Assembly: GCA_026573805.1 (NCBI GenBank)
Contig: JAIUSX010000094.1
Coordinates: 1,488,001 to 1,552,000 of the forward strand
Source: Hesperophylax magnus
Taxonomy: Eukaryota > Arthropoda > Insecta > Trichoptera > Limnephilidae
Reading direction: 5' to 3'
Length of the DNA stretch: 64,000 nt
In this document: in pieces, positions 11,801 to 22,635 of the stretch
How positions within the stretch are numbered: position 1 is the stretch's first letter
Layout: each line of letters opens with the position of its first letter
Notes under the pieces: model-generated
Told to the model about the DNA's origin: nothing
What the model saw: only the letters and a program-made list of their open reading frames with translations
Databases searched by the model: none
Translations under genes and position numbers: made by a program

Positions 11801-12527
11801 CACCACAATGAGAGAAAAATGTTGCTCGTGTTGATTGAGTACTTAGCCTGCCGAGTAATTAAACCAGTCGCGATTCCAACTCGGCCATTGACCACCGTGG
11901 CGTTTCGTTAGACTCCATAATTCATTTTGAATTAGCCCTAAAGGATAAATTATAGGGAGTTTACATCTCCCGAAAATAATGACAACATTATTTTTACCCA
12001 CATTCTTGTGAGGCTGGCATCACTGTAAGCCTGCGCGCGATACCTCGCGCGGAAAATATTTTATTCTGTTTCCAGCGGTCTAGCCGTCGTGTTAGCTCTA
12101 AATCTCCTCTAGCGTACGCGATCTGTTTGTTCATAAAATTATTGTAACGTGAGTTTTGTTAAAATAAAAACTAAATTGGAAATGTCCGAATTCTCATTAT
12201 TACACACCGAGAGTAATCACGCAACCTTGGATTCTGCGGATTGGAGAACAACAGAATCATTCAGCAAACAACCCATTTAAATTGGCGATAATAACAATCC
12301 TCCAAAGGCACAATATCAACAATTGGTCTTATTTTATTTTTTAAATTGTTAACTTGTTTTCCAATCAAGCAAATGGTGTTCTTTAATTAGTTACGGTGGT
12401 AATAAGTTGTAACAATGTAATGTAATGTTAATGCTCTATGATATCGAATCAGTGAAGTGAAAAGGTATTACCAAACCAACCTCAACTCAGGCCAGGGTGC
12501 TGAATAAAGTTGTAAAATTTATGTAGA
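11801..12527. other. no gene recognised; short GC hairpin near 12033
   Basis: The CGCGCG...CGCGCG hairpin near 12035-12052 is the only structured feature. A similar CGCGAGG...CTCGCGCG string lies beside the tRNA-like head at 30608, so this may be SINE-related. No open frame stands out. Confidence 0.3.
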
Positions 12528-12700
12528 ACTAGCCGAAGTCCGCGGCTTTGCCCGGTCTTTAAACACAGGGTTTTTTATTTCAACACCTGCCCGCCCGCCG
12601 AAAAATATTTTTCGGAAAACTTTTTATAAGTCAATCTCTAAAACTACATTTAATCCACAGATATATTGAAATATATTGAAAGATTTGTTGAAAGACGTTA
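12528..12700 (-). repeat. Helitron-like 3' terminus (tentative)
   Basis: Read on the minus strand the sequence ends GCCGCGGACTTCGGCTAG followed by T, that is a short GCCG/CGGC hairpin directly before a CTAG end. This is the general form of a Helitron 3' end inserted between A and T. The class also appears at 43515-43837. The other end was not found. Confidence 0.35.
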
Positions 12701-13194
12701 GCTTATATGTGCCTGAAAAGTGTACTCGTGGAAGTTCTCATGCTCTTTATTATGATCCAAAAGCAAGGACAGAACGCGCTAATCAACAAAGCGACTCAAC
12801 TGCTTAACGCTTCTGTACTGACCATCACTTACAGGCAGTTTAGCAAATAATATATGTTGACGCATGTCACACAATTAACCTATTAAAACATACATGTACC
12901 TCAACATTATAATCTTCTCCGTGATATACTTCATTTTTTACTTTTCACAAAAACACACATATCGACTCACTCAAGCGACTGTCATCTAAAAACTGCGCGT
13001 CCAAAATGGCCGAAACTTTGGCGAGTAACTATCAAAAGATGCACAACTATATTCACTAGTTTTTATTGACGAGTACCGCCATCTTTGCGTTGAGTTCGGA
13101 AACTTTTCAGACCACCCTCGTATTGTTGTATAACCGTTTTACGGAGAACGTAAGAAATAAATAAACAATAGATCTACTTTGTGTGCTGCCTGCG
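12701..13194. other. no feature recognised
   Basis: AT-rich DNA with scattered GC-richer patches near 12980-13130. No frame or repeat was identified. Confidence 0.3.
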
Positions 13195-13392
13195 TTTAGG
13201 TGGATTTGGAATCACGCAAAGTGGACCTCCACTGCTGAAAACCTGCAACGAGCCCGGTTAAACATGGCAAAAAGATTAATAGCCGGACTCAATAATTAAC
13301 CCCTCAAATCCAACCAGGCCAGTGGGACTAAAGCACGTAAAGACATTCTAATGTGCATTATCACTGAGTTTAGTATTTGTCTATGCGCTTAG
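13195..13392 (+). pseudogene. unrecognised coding-looking fragment, 66 codons
   Basis: One frame reads as plausible protein with a single internal TAA: RWIWNHAKWTSTAENLQRAR, then NMAKRLIAGLNN, the stop (perhaps CAA to TAA), and SGTKARKDILMCIITEFS to a TAG at 13390-13392. There is no start codon, and the flanks do not continue. The Trp-rich, basic composition could come from a transposon protein, but I do not recognise the family. It could also be chance; the length is modest. Confidence 0.35.
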
Positions 13393-13837
13393 TTACTGCA
13401 TTTTGTGTTTTATGTATTTCCCGTTGTCAACAGGGGTATCAAAATGTCGAGTTTCTTCCGTTTTCAGCTTAAATAGTGATGTTATTTGAATATAATGAAT
13501 TTTAATAAAACATAAACATAGTCTTATGATAATCAAATGAGTGGGTTATCTTAGTGACCCCTCATCGAAAATAAGATTAGTTTTTTATCTTGGCATGTTT
13601 GGTAAAACGAAAAGAAATTTAAGATAAAATTATAACATTTACAGATGCTTCCATTTTCGAATATTGATACTTCACCTAAACTTTGGGGATCGTTGTCTGG
13701 GAGATCAAATGTCCAGGAAATAACTGTAATCAACAATCGGGAGACCAATAGTCGAGGATTGTTCACATTTTCCAGGTAGACTCAAAGACTCCTTAACCGA
13801 TTTAAAAAAATAGAACTAATAAGGTATCTGACGGCTT
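13393..13837. other. no feature recognised
   Basis: AT-rich DNA. The minus-strand frame 13551-13766 has no family resemblance. Confidence 0.3.
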
Positions 13838-13985
13838 CCATGGTTTAATAGCAAGCTAGATGTCGCGGGTTCAATTTGTGTTATTTCACAAATTACTTTA
13901 AAAAATATTATATTGTATATTTGCGGCACGTTTCACAGGGGAGATACTTTCGGTATTGCCCTGGTTTAATTTAATAAATGAATTT
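13838..13985 (+). mobile_element. SINE family S1, 3'-truncated copy
   Basis: It has a decayed head (AGCAAGCTAGATGTCGCGGGTTCAA) and then the body signature TATTTGCGGCACGTTTCACAG and GGTATTGCCCTGG, as in the fuller copy at 19819. It breaks off after the GCCCTGG block. Confidence 0.65.
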
Positions 13986-15739
13986 AAAAACGAGACGAAA
14001 TGAAATGGTGTTTGTTGGAATTGTGTGATAGTGTGTGTAGGAATGAACAAGACATGGAAGGAGGGAAAAAAAGTACAAAACTTACCACTGTATCTCCACA
14101 AACACAAAAAAAATATAGTGAGTTCAAGCACAACACAATCGCAATATAATGAGTTCCACCGCGATCCTCGAGGTATTTATCGACACAATACAACAAATGA
14201 ATATTTAAACGATATTGAGCACTTTCAATATAGTTAATTTCCTTCTTTTCATAGATTGTTTACACGATAACTTGCTTCCAGTAATTCAATCCTTCTTCTG
14301 TTTTTTCAAAAATAATGCCCTCGAATTTGCACTGTGTTCTTGCCATTTTCAAATTTCAAACACTTTTCAACCAATGTGACGGTTAGGGTTAGGTAGGAAC
14401 TAGATAAATTACATTCCGGTAGGAACTATGCATATTCTCATTGCCAAACCATACAACATGTACGTTCCTTCCTAAGGAATCTAATTACGCTTATTCTCGC
14501 ATTTTTATACCCTGGCAATGCTTTTAACATGAACACTCCCAACGCTTGGCTTATGACCAGCAAAATACGTGACGACTACTGTGCTTATATTTATCCCTTG
14601 TGATTCTCTAACAACACACGCTGAATGTATAATTCTAAAACATTTCATTATTTTAATTGTGTTTTTAGATTCCTGGAAAACATAAAAATATGTTAGTTTT
14701 TTTGAAAGCTGCAGTTTTCCTCAATTAAACTATAAACAATATATTTTCATTTTAATTCAAACCGATTGCTATATTAATTTATGATGAAAATGAAAATATA
14801 TTAACCATTAGCAAAATTACACCGACAAATTTTAATCCGACACATTCAACAGAAAAATTTTTAAACCAATTCTAGTTCAAGTGCTTTATGAACCAGTTTT
14901 TTGGTAACGTATTTTTCCAATATCCTTTCTATCTAGTACTTCCTGGCAAACAGTAATTCATTTTAAAACAAGGCACTACATGTAGAAACAAAAAGGCTTA
15001 TTTCACAACTACACGGCCTTATATGAAATAGTGTCGCTTAACGTAATACGGGCAGTTGTGTTCGTCGTAAACCAGAACATGTTTCGAATAAATGCTTCAT
15101 TTCAGTACTCAACCGGTAGCTCATAAACCAGAGAGAATTTTTATAAAATCTTTATGAGGGTTAACAACTGTTCGTATTTTACGGCAGTGGTAAGGTTATT
15201 ATATCACAAACCTACCACGATTATTTTCATTATTCTAGTTTTTTATTAGGAGTTGGAAGGATCAACAACACATTTTCTAACACGTAACGATAAACCAGTA
15301 CTTTAATAAATGGTTGGTAAAATCATTCAAAATTCTATTTCGAATCGGGTACAAACAAATATTGAGTTTAAAAATATAAGGAACAATTTTTAAAGTATCG
15401 GGAAATATTTAAAATAGTTTATGCTTGCACTGAGTTGAGTATCTGCAGTCCATTATTTACTTTATGGAAATAGATTATTTTTGTTTTAGCCACTATTTTA
15501 ATTTAAAAATATCTAAATGATTCGGAAATAAGGGTAACTTCTTTATCTTGGTTATAAGGATAATAATTACAATGAAAATGAAAGCATAAAATAATAGAAA
15601 ATTAGGCGTAAACAAAAGCATAACAATACGCGGTGAAAGAGGTAAATTTATGAATTATTGTTGTAAAAATTATAACATAAGACTAGTTAAATTTCTCTGG
15701 TGTTTTCGTTATTATTTTTTGATGTGAAACAACACAAGA
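13986..15739. other. AT-rich stretch with one short perfect inverted repeat
   Basis: No gene was recognised; frames at 13898-14237 on both strands are mirror images. The only structure noted is a 16-bp perfect inverted repeat, AATATATTTTCATTTT (14738-14753) with its complement at 14787-14802, separated by 33 bases. Confidence 0.4.
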
Positions 15740-15995
15740 TTTACATCTGCTCCCAGCCGTCTGAAAACAGTGAGACTATGGCATCCCCAATTGGGGTATG
15801 TTGTGGGGCTGAAGGTAGTGTGGAGGGGAAGGCGATGGGGAAAAGGAATGTGGGAGACTACCTGGCTATTCAGTTCTGGTCACCAAAGCCATTTCAAGCA
15901 ACGTTTCAATTCCAAACGGTGGTCTTACACTAAGGCGATATGGCTGAGAATATCTTCCACTCTGGAACGTGCCGGACATGAGCTAAAACTTTAAT
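15740..15995 (-). mobile_element. SINE family S1, body without head
   Basis: On the minus strand it matches the body of the 19819 copy through CTCCCAGCCGTCT, GGCATCCCCAATTGGGG, the CCTTCAGCC block, GGTCACCAAAGCCATTT and CCACTCTGGAACGTGCCGG. It is relatively well preserved. The tRNA head is missing, so the copy is 5'-truncated. Confidence 0.7.
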
Positions 15996-16199
15996 TTAAT
16001 AAATAATCTGAATTTGCTGTTCAAAAGATTGGTTAAAGATTGTGGTTGACTGAAAAAAAACGAACGTGCATTCAAATTATTCTAAATAACTAACACTACT
16101 TATTATAGACACACTTCATTCAATTTTTAACAAAATTACATAATGTTTCAATATAAAAAAAAACGCCTGTTTTTAATGTTCTTTATCATGTGTATACAA

Positions 16200-16870
16200 A
16201 TTAACACATATTTATTTATTTCTATACATACATTACAGTGTCTACATACTATACATACATTACAAATATTTACATTTGTATATAATACATAAATTTAGAA
16301 CTGTTGTTAATATGGTGTTTTTTTTAATTTATTTTTATTTTATTTTTTATGCTGGGTGTGAGGTAGGTTTGAGTAGGTGACACTGTGGTGGGTAATGTTA
16401 TATGTTTCATGAACACCTCACTGGGAGAACCTGTGCTGAGGTGTTTACGTGGTTATGATTATATGGTACATGTATTTATGTGTATTGGTTAAATTTTCTT
16501 ATATAAAAGTGTAAGTTGGGATTTTAATTTTTTTTTTTTAATGGTTATTGTACATTTTTATTTAAAGAAAAAGGAAAAAAATATTTATTTATGTGCACAT
16601 ATATACATACACCCATGTATATACATACATACATAAATACACATATATGCATGCATACACACATATAAGTAAACACACGTATACATACATATATACACAT
16701 TCATCCATGATTATGTTTGGTTTTTGTATAAAATGGATATCTTGTTTTTTGATCCAGGCTGTGATCAGTTTTTTGTGAATGTTTGTGTATGTATTTCCCA
16801 TTAGTAGTAGTTTCAGTGTGGTGGGCATTCAATTAAAAAGTTTTGTAGCGTAATACTGGAAGTGTCTTAT
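16200..16870 (-). mobile_element. LINE 3' end: ORF2 C-terminus plus structured 3' UTR
   Basis: On the minus strand 16860-16735 encodes a C-terminal tail (YYATKLFN, then ITAWIKKQDIHFIQK) homologous to the tail at 62590-62720. The reading frame then runs into a TATG-type microsatellite (16589-16700). The 3' UTR contains a hairpin with stem AACACCTCA/TGAGGTGTT (16412-16445, plus-strand writing) and ends in a T-rich tail at ~16200-16215. The same hairpin class occurs at 21370, 34333, 41160 and 62322. The copy is strongly 5'-truncated. Confidence 0.7.
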
Positions 16871-17269
16871 ATATATATTAATACTGTTACGGCAAAAGTG
16901 GGTATGAACGAAATGGTTAATATTTAATAGTTTCACATCATATAGCGAACAACTTTGATTTCAAAAAGGGCGCCAGACAACACTTGACGAGTGCTGTTGC
17001 TGTTCGCTGTAAGATTGAATTGGTAGAGCAGTTTAAAATTATCCCGAAGGCCGTGACATTATTAACCTGTATACAATATTTTAGGACATCACAGGGCGTC
17101 AATAAAAAGAATAGATGTTATAGAAACATGTTAGGTTATTATATTTCAAATTATAGTTTGACAATATAAATCGGGTTAATAGATATATGAGAAGACTCAC
17201 CACAAAGGATTGACCCTGGTCGATAAAACTCATAACTAATCCTATCTATCTAATATCACTGCGTTCGGT
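16871..17269. other. no feature recognised
   Basis: It has a short TA run near 16870. The frame at 16984-17169 has no family resemblance. Confidence 0.3.
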
Positions 17270-17480
17270 ATGGAGCGTCGGAGAGATCCGAGGGTTGGCA
17301 GCAACCCTCTACGTTGTGGTGGATCCAGTCCCAGGAGCTATGGAATGGAGGGGACCCTTGGATTTGTCATGGATCCAATCCCAGGAGTGGTCGGACGGAT
17401 GAAACCCTCGACGTGGTGATGCATCCAATCTCAGGAGCTGTGGGGCGGAGGTAACCCTCGACGTGGTGATGGTCCGAAAT
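17270..17480. repeat. 50-bp minisatellite, about 3.5 units
   Basis: The block ACCCTC/ACCCTT recurs exactly every 50 bases (17304, 17354, 17404, 17454). Each unit holds GGATCCA/CATCCAAT, CCCAGGAG and GGACGGAGG-like blocks. It is much more GC-rich than its surroundings. The period is not a multiple of three, so a coding repeat is unlikely. Confidence 0.75.
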
Positions 17481-18837
17481 CCCGTTAATTGTCACATGAA
17501 CTGTGCGTCACGCAGCGACGATGTATGTGGGTAAATAGTGGTCAAAACGCATTCTCGCCAAATAGATGGTTTGTTTTATTATGCAAAAGCACGACAATCA
17601 CTTGAGAATACCAGGACGGGTGCCGATAATGCTTTTCCGATGCTTTTCTTCACGCCATTAATCGAGATCGGCTTCTCGCCGTAAATATAACATTCGTGCT
17701 ATTGATTTGACATTTCGAATAAGCACAACTCATAATCAGTACACAACACTCGCACTACTGTGCTTGAAATCCGTAAGATTAAAATGACATTTTAATTAAC
17801 TAGTTGACTGTATGCAGAGGATCCACTTAGCCTGCTCGTGGATCCGTTCTAGAGTGGCCGGAAACAGGAGGCTTCGTTCTTCTTCTCTCTCGATGTTGCT
17901 ATCATTAAAAAAAAACAAAGATTGTCAAAGACAATGCTGACCATTATACTGCTATTAATGCAAAATCCCGTTATCATTGGATGTTGTGACGTAGCATCAT
18001 AACAATACTTTTATGTTTCTGTGTGAATTTTTATATTTTATAGATATAGTTAGTAAACGTTGTGTACAAATGTATGAAATAGTAAAATATAATATATATG
18101 CGTGTATTAATATTTAGTATAACAATATAATACATACATATATTTCTTAATATAATACGTTAATTACACGCCTCGGATAGTGATGCGGGTAAAGACTACT
18201 ATGTTATAATATATAATAAAACTAATTTGATAAAATAAACGTCCTGTAAAAATTTCATAAGTCATATGTAACGAAAATTTTCATGCAAAGATAAAAAAAA
18301 GTTGATTATAAAAATTCTTCTGTGAAAGGTTGACATTCGGAAAAGTCCAACGGAATTTCTGTTTCGAATTTGTTTGATTAAAAAATTCCAGCCATAAGCC
18401 GTATCAAATTTTGCAAATGCATTGCGTTCTGCCGATAAAGGAAAAAAAAGCACAGACTTTTTGTGATGTCCCCACGAGCCATTATCGATTTAAGGAATGT
18501 GGACAGGGAAGGAGAGGGTAATGCAAGCGGTTAAGTAAAATGAAGAAAGCGAAGAACTTTGCTTTTCATATCTAGTAAATAAACATGGCTTAATTCATTT
18601 CAAGCAAGGTTTATTAATTGTATTTTATTTTGAAACCGAACGAGAGTCAAATACAAATAACAAATACCCAGAAAAGTTTACCCTTATTTATTCAATACAA
18701 AAAAATTATGTTGATTAATTAAACTTTCCCAAAAAATCACAGCAGAGCAAAAAATGCTTAGCCACCGGAAGCCATTTTGAGGGATAATTTAAAAATTAAA
18801 AAAAGATCTTAAAAGGGAGAAAAATGTTCTTAACTCT
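17481..18837. other. no gene recognised
   Basis: 17500-17900 is moderately GC-rich and holds further GGATCC strings near 17820-17850, so it may belong with the minisatellite-bearing element. 17950-18835 is AT-rich. The minus-strand frame 18262-18453 is unrecognised. Confidence 0.3.
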
Positions 18838-19815
18838 TTAATCTTTCATCTCAATCTTTGTCTATCACGTAATTGAAAACAATGGAACTAAACAAGGCTC
18901 TTGTCTTATTTTAGAGCAGTAGAGGATGGTGACCGGATAAATCATCAAAATGGTAATTCATCACATCTTTAAAAAGTTATATAAAGTCATGGAAAGTGAT
19001 GAAACAAAAACTTTATTAACTGGGTTAAGTAGGTTAGGTTAGGTTTAATTTTTTTTTCATCGTTTCTAATAACTTTATATCCATTTTTAAAAGTGTGTTG
19101 AATTTTCGATGTGTTGATTTATCATGGAACCGTAGAAGATATATTATAGTTTTATGATAGAAATGGAGTATAACGAAAATAGCGGTACTGACCTTCAAAA
19201 TCAATACAAGAAAACGACTTTATCAACTTTCATGACACCAGAGTACAGCTTTCAGAGATATATTTATATAATTATATAAAGTGTGCATATTTTATATTTT
19301 TGTGCAGTCACTCCACACAAGGCATGTGAGGGGTTCCCAACTATCAAGTTATAAAATAAATACTTAAACATTGATGGGAAGGCCCGAATCACAATCACAA
19401 TTTATTTCATAAACTTTCCTTTGCCCTTTTGAATCTTCATTAATTTATTTGCTGGTTTTGTGGAGTGAATTTGAACACACTTCTCCCCAAAATGTTTATT
19501 CTTCGACAAACTTAATCTTAATCCTTAAATTTATTATTTATTCATCACCTGATTTTAGTAAATTGGAATATATGATGATCCTCGAATCTTAGAAATGTAT
19601 TTATCTGTAGACGGATTAAATACAAACGAAGACAAATTTTTAAAGGAGATTATACGAATGAGTTTTCCAAAGCCCTGCCTAAAATAAATTACTTTATTTT
19701 GACTTTTCGGTTCAAAATAATGAGGCTTCAAAAAGAAAATACACGAAAATTTTTATTTCATTTATAAATGAAAGACAATTATTCCCGGGTTACGAAAAAC
19801 CTGACAATAATTTTG
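18838..19815. repeat. long dispersed repeat, copy 2 (paralogue of 10565-11800)
   Basis: It is colinear with copy 1 apart from one extra block at about 18921-19132 (a MITE) and the lack of the SINE found in copy 1. The two copies therefore act as each other's empty site. The last shared block (CGGGTTACGAA...CTAACAAT/CTGACAAT) ends just before the SINE head at 19819. Confidence 0.7.
18921..19132. mobile_element. MITE with long imperfect terminal inverted repeats
   Basis: About 210 bp absent from copy 1 at the matching site. The two halves are roughly 85-base imperfect inverted repeats: GATAAATCATCA, ATTCATCACAT and ATATAAAG on the left correspond to complementary blocks on the right, with the loop near 19020-19045. 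TAGA flanks both sides and is present once at the empty site in copy 1, suggesting a 4-bp target duplication. There is no coding capacity. Confidence 0.6.
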
Positions 19816-19818
19816 ACA

Positions 19819-20195
19819 GTCTCCGTGGTCGTGTGGTGAGGCTCTCGACTAGCAAGCCAGAGGTCGTGGGTCCAAATCCCGGTGTGCGCAAGTAACTTTT
19901 ATTTGATTAATTTGAGTTATTTCAAAATTTACTCATTTAAAATAATATTATATAGTATATTTGCGGCACGTTCCAGAGTGGAACATACTCTCAGTATCGC
20001 CCTAATGGCTTTGGCCGTGTTTGGATATAAGGTCTGAGTATCCCGATACTTCCCCACCTTCCTGTTTCCCATCTCCTTCCACTCCCCGTAATCTTCAGCC
20101 TCACAAGATACTCTATTTGGGGAAGCTATAGCCTCACTGGCTCTAGACGGTTGGGAGCAAATAAAACTCTTGTGCGGTAGCACATTAAAAAAAAA
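19819..20195 (+). mobile_element. tRNA-derived SINE family S1, near-complete copy
   Basis: The head runs 19819-19890, with A box GTGGTGAGGCTCTCGACTAG and B box GGTCCAAATCCC. Then comes a linker with GTGTGCGCAAGTAA and a body with TTGCGGCACGTTCCAGAG, CAGTATCGCCCTAATGG and a C-rich segment. It ends GGGAGCAAATAAAAC and a short A-run (20186-20195). This is the reference copy for the fragments at 10800, 13838, 15740, 32560, 52466 and 63265. It abuts the next repeat directly. Confidence 0.75.
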
Positions 20196-20373
20196 TTTAC
20201 CGGTACCGCTGCCCCGGGAACCATGTATTGAATGACCAACACCTCTGCTAAAGGTCACTGTCAAGTCACAAGTGGTTTGCTTCGTTTGTTGATTTAGCAG
20301 GGGTGAGCGGGTTCATCGGGTGAGGTGTATTCCGGATGTATCTGCCCACCAGCTGCGTGGCGTGCCAGATTGG

Positions 20374-21883
20374 TACCCCAAGGCAGTAATTTAGGCCCAC
20401 TCCTCTTTTCCATATTTATAAACGATATTTCAGAAGTAATTCTACATTCTAGGTTTCTTCTCTTTGCTGATGACTTAAAACTTTTCTTAGAAATACTAAC
20501 TTTAGAAGACTGCAATCAACTCCAGTCAGACATTAATAAAATTGTTGAATGGAGTAAAATAAATCGGATTGAGTTTAATGTTTTTAAATGTTTAATTTTG
20601 TCATTCACTAGGGCGAGTCATACTTGGTATTACCGGTATACAATGGACGCCCGAAGTTTAAAACGTGTCTCGACAATGAAGGATCTTGGAATCATGTTTG
20701 ATATTAGACTGACATTTCATGCTCATATTGAGGCGGCATGTAGCACTTCACTTAGAATTCTGGGCTTTGTTCTACGCACTGCAAGGAATTTTAGAGATAA
20801 CCGGGTGCTTATAGTTTTATTTAATTCCTTAGTAAGGAGTAGACTTGAAAGTGGGTCAGTGATTTGGAGTCCACACCAGGTAAAGTATTCTCTCATGTTG
20901 GAGAGAGTTCAGAAGAAATTCTTGAGATTTCTCTACATGAGGGAGTATGGCTACTACCCGTGGCTCTATCCCACTGACTTTCTTTTGGGTATGCTCGGAA
21001 TGAATTATCTACGGTTCAGGAGAGATGTGCGCATTGCTACACATTTCTTTAGACTGATTCATGGATGGTTTGAAAACTCGGTCATCATGGAGAGCATTCA
21101 TTTCTATGTTCCCGATGGTTATCTACGTCACCGACAACATAGACTATTTTATCTCCCGGCCTGCAGAACTAACTTGCCAATGGTCATGTCTGTGGGGAGA
21201 GCAATCTTGCTGTTGAACAGAATCAATTCGGATATCGACATGTTTTGCAACATTGAAGCTTCCTTTAAAAGGCAAGCTCTATTATCACTGGTATAGTTTT
21301 TTTTTTTTTTTTTTTTTTTTATTATTTATTCAGTGAGTTTTATGAATTACAATTTTTGTGTACTTAATAACTCCCACACTAGGCTAATGCCCGTGTTGTG
21401 GTAGTCATAATGCTATAAATTACAATAAAGTATTAATTGTAATAATTGTAGTAAGAAAAAATAAAACATAATATGGAAGGAAAAAAAAGAAAATAAACAT
21501 ATTTAAGGAAAATATAAAACAAAATATATGTTTTTCATACATGCAGACATACATACATACACATATATATATGCTCAGATATATATACATATACATACAT
21601 ACATAGACATACATAGATGCATACATAAATACATTCATACACATCTATATATGAACACACACAAATGTAATGTGTATTCACATATAAACATAAGTATACA
21701 GATACATGGTTAATTTTATTATAATGGTTTAAAAGTTAGGAACTCATGTATTCTTTAATGATAGTGATAGTGATATACACACTGTAAATATTAATCTTAG
21801 AATTCTTATTATAAAACGCATTGAAATTAATAATTTTGTAATGTTTTTGAAATTAATAAACAAATTGAATTGAATTGAATTGG
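20374..21883 (+). mobile_element. 5'-truncated LINE (Jockey/CR1-like), intact RT palm-to-C-terminus frame
   Basis: The open frame continues from repeat B into VPQGSNLGPLLFSIFINDI and stays open to the TAG at 21294-21296. Motifs: LLFADDLKLF (active-site ADD) near 20460-20490, WSKINRIEFNVFKC, VSTMKDLGIMFDIRLTF, NSLVRSRLESGSVIWSP, VQKKFLRFLY and a C-terminal block with YVPDGYLRHRQ. Everything N-terminal to the PQG motif is absent. Its 3' UTR is split by a LINE tail of opposite sense (21299-~21725) and resumes to a TTGAATTGAATTG tail. ATTGG at 20369-20373 and 21879-21883 flanks it as a likely 5-bp target duplication. The first ~50 bases of the open frame from 20325 belong to repeat B, not to the LINE. 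Confidence 0.85.
21299..21725 (-). mobile_element. LINE 3' end nested in the previous LINE
   Basis: It begins on the plus strand with a ~22-base T run, the tail of a minus-sense insertion. Then comes the hairpin ACTCCCAC/GTGGTAGT (21370-21405) with the family loop, then a TATA/CATA-rich microsatellite (21536-21716) like that in the 16200 copy. No coding part is preserved. The right boundary was judged from the end of the microsatellite and is approximate. Confidence 0.65.
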
Positions 21884-22080
21884 GAATGGCTGGTTTTGGG
21901 AGACACTTTGACCAACTGGTATCTCGACCCATTGCCTTGCGCCGCAGTGGAAGGGATATATTGATATGTCCATCTCCCTGGACACACTGATCCCTAGATT
22001 CCTACCTAACCCTCATACATTTTATCTTCTCAGAATTTCCTTTCTTTCCTTAAAAAATACCCTCTAATAATATCCCAGTG

Positions 22081-22459
22081 TGGGGTTAACATATTTTTAT
22101 GAAACTAAATTTATAAAACTTTCTCGGTTAACTTATTGATTTGTTTTAATTCACCATATACGAAAATGTATACGGGACACCTGGCAGATTTGAAACATCG
22201 AAATTTCCTGTTAAAAGCGTGATACTGAAATCCATTGATACTTCAAAAGAGCCGATTAACACTTTAAATAGCTCTAATCGAAATTCAATTAACGGTAAAC
22301 CCCTCTTTGTTATAGACTAGCAATGGTAGGCAGCAACTGAAAGAGGAGAGTTGAAAATAATTTGGATTTTTTTATTTATTTAATGTTCTTCAAAGTACAA
22401 TCCCATTAAACCGCAATTAAGCAGTTTGTCAACAGGATGTTCATGTTCAATTACAATAT
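22081..22459. other. no feature recognised
   Basis: AT-rich DNA between repeat B and a LINE tail. Confidence 0.3.
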
Positions 22460-22635
22460 AACATATTTTATTCCTATGCTTTTGTTGTAACATTTAATAT
22501 TTTTTTCTTTTTTCGTTGTATTATGTTTCCTTTATTGTTTTAATTTTGTAGAATTTATAATAACTGTGATACTCTACTATTAAACTTTGTAGTGTGTAAA
22601 AGCCCATTAGGGCGTGTAATAATAAATAAATAATA
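22460..22635 (+). mobile_element. LINE 3' UTR fragment
   Basis: A T-rich 3' UTR-like stretch ends in hairpin GCCCATTAGGGC (22602-22613) followed by a TAATAATAAATAAATAA tail. The arrangement equals the end of the LINE at 3876-5917 (GCCCTCTGGGC, then TTAAATAAATAAAT). There is no coding remnant. Confidence 0.55.

Larger units (their letters stand above)
20199..22080 (+). repeat. dispersed repeat B, copy split by a nested LINE
   Basis: Left part 20199-20373 (GGTACCGCTGCCCCGGGAA, TTAGCAGGGG, GCCCACCAGCTGCGTGGCG). Right part 21884-22080 (CTCGACCCATTGCCTTGCG, GACACACTGATCCCTAGATT). Read together they match the uninterrupted copies at 44135-44500 (+) and 62899-63194 (-). Unit length is about 300-370 bp. 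It may be a SINE or a LINE 5' UTR piece; no promoter boxes were recognised. Confidence 0.7.

Noticed and set aside
16593..16778. Repetitive Tyr/His/Thr or Tyr/Val/Cys proteins at 16589-16828 and 21420-21713
   Set aside because: They are translations of a TATACATACA-type microsatellite in a LINE 3' UTR, not genes. Only the first ~35 residues of the 16828 minus frame are real ORF2 sequence.
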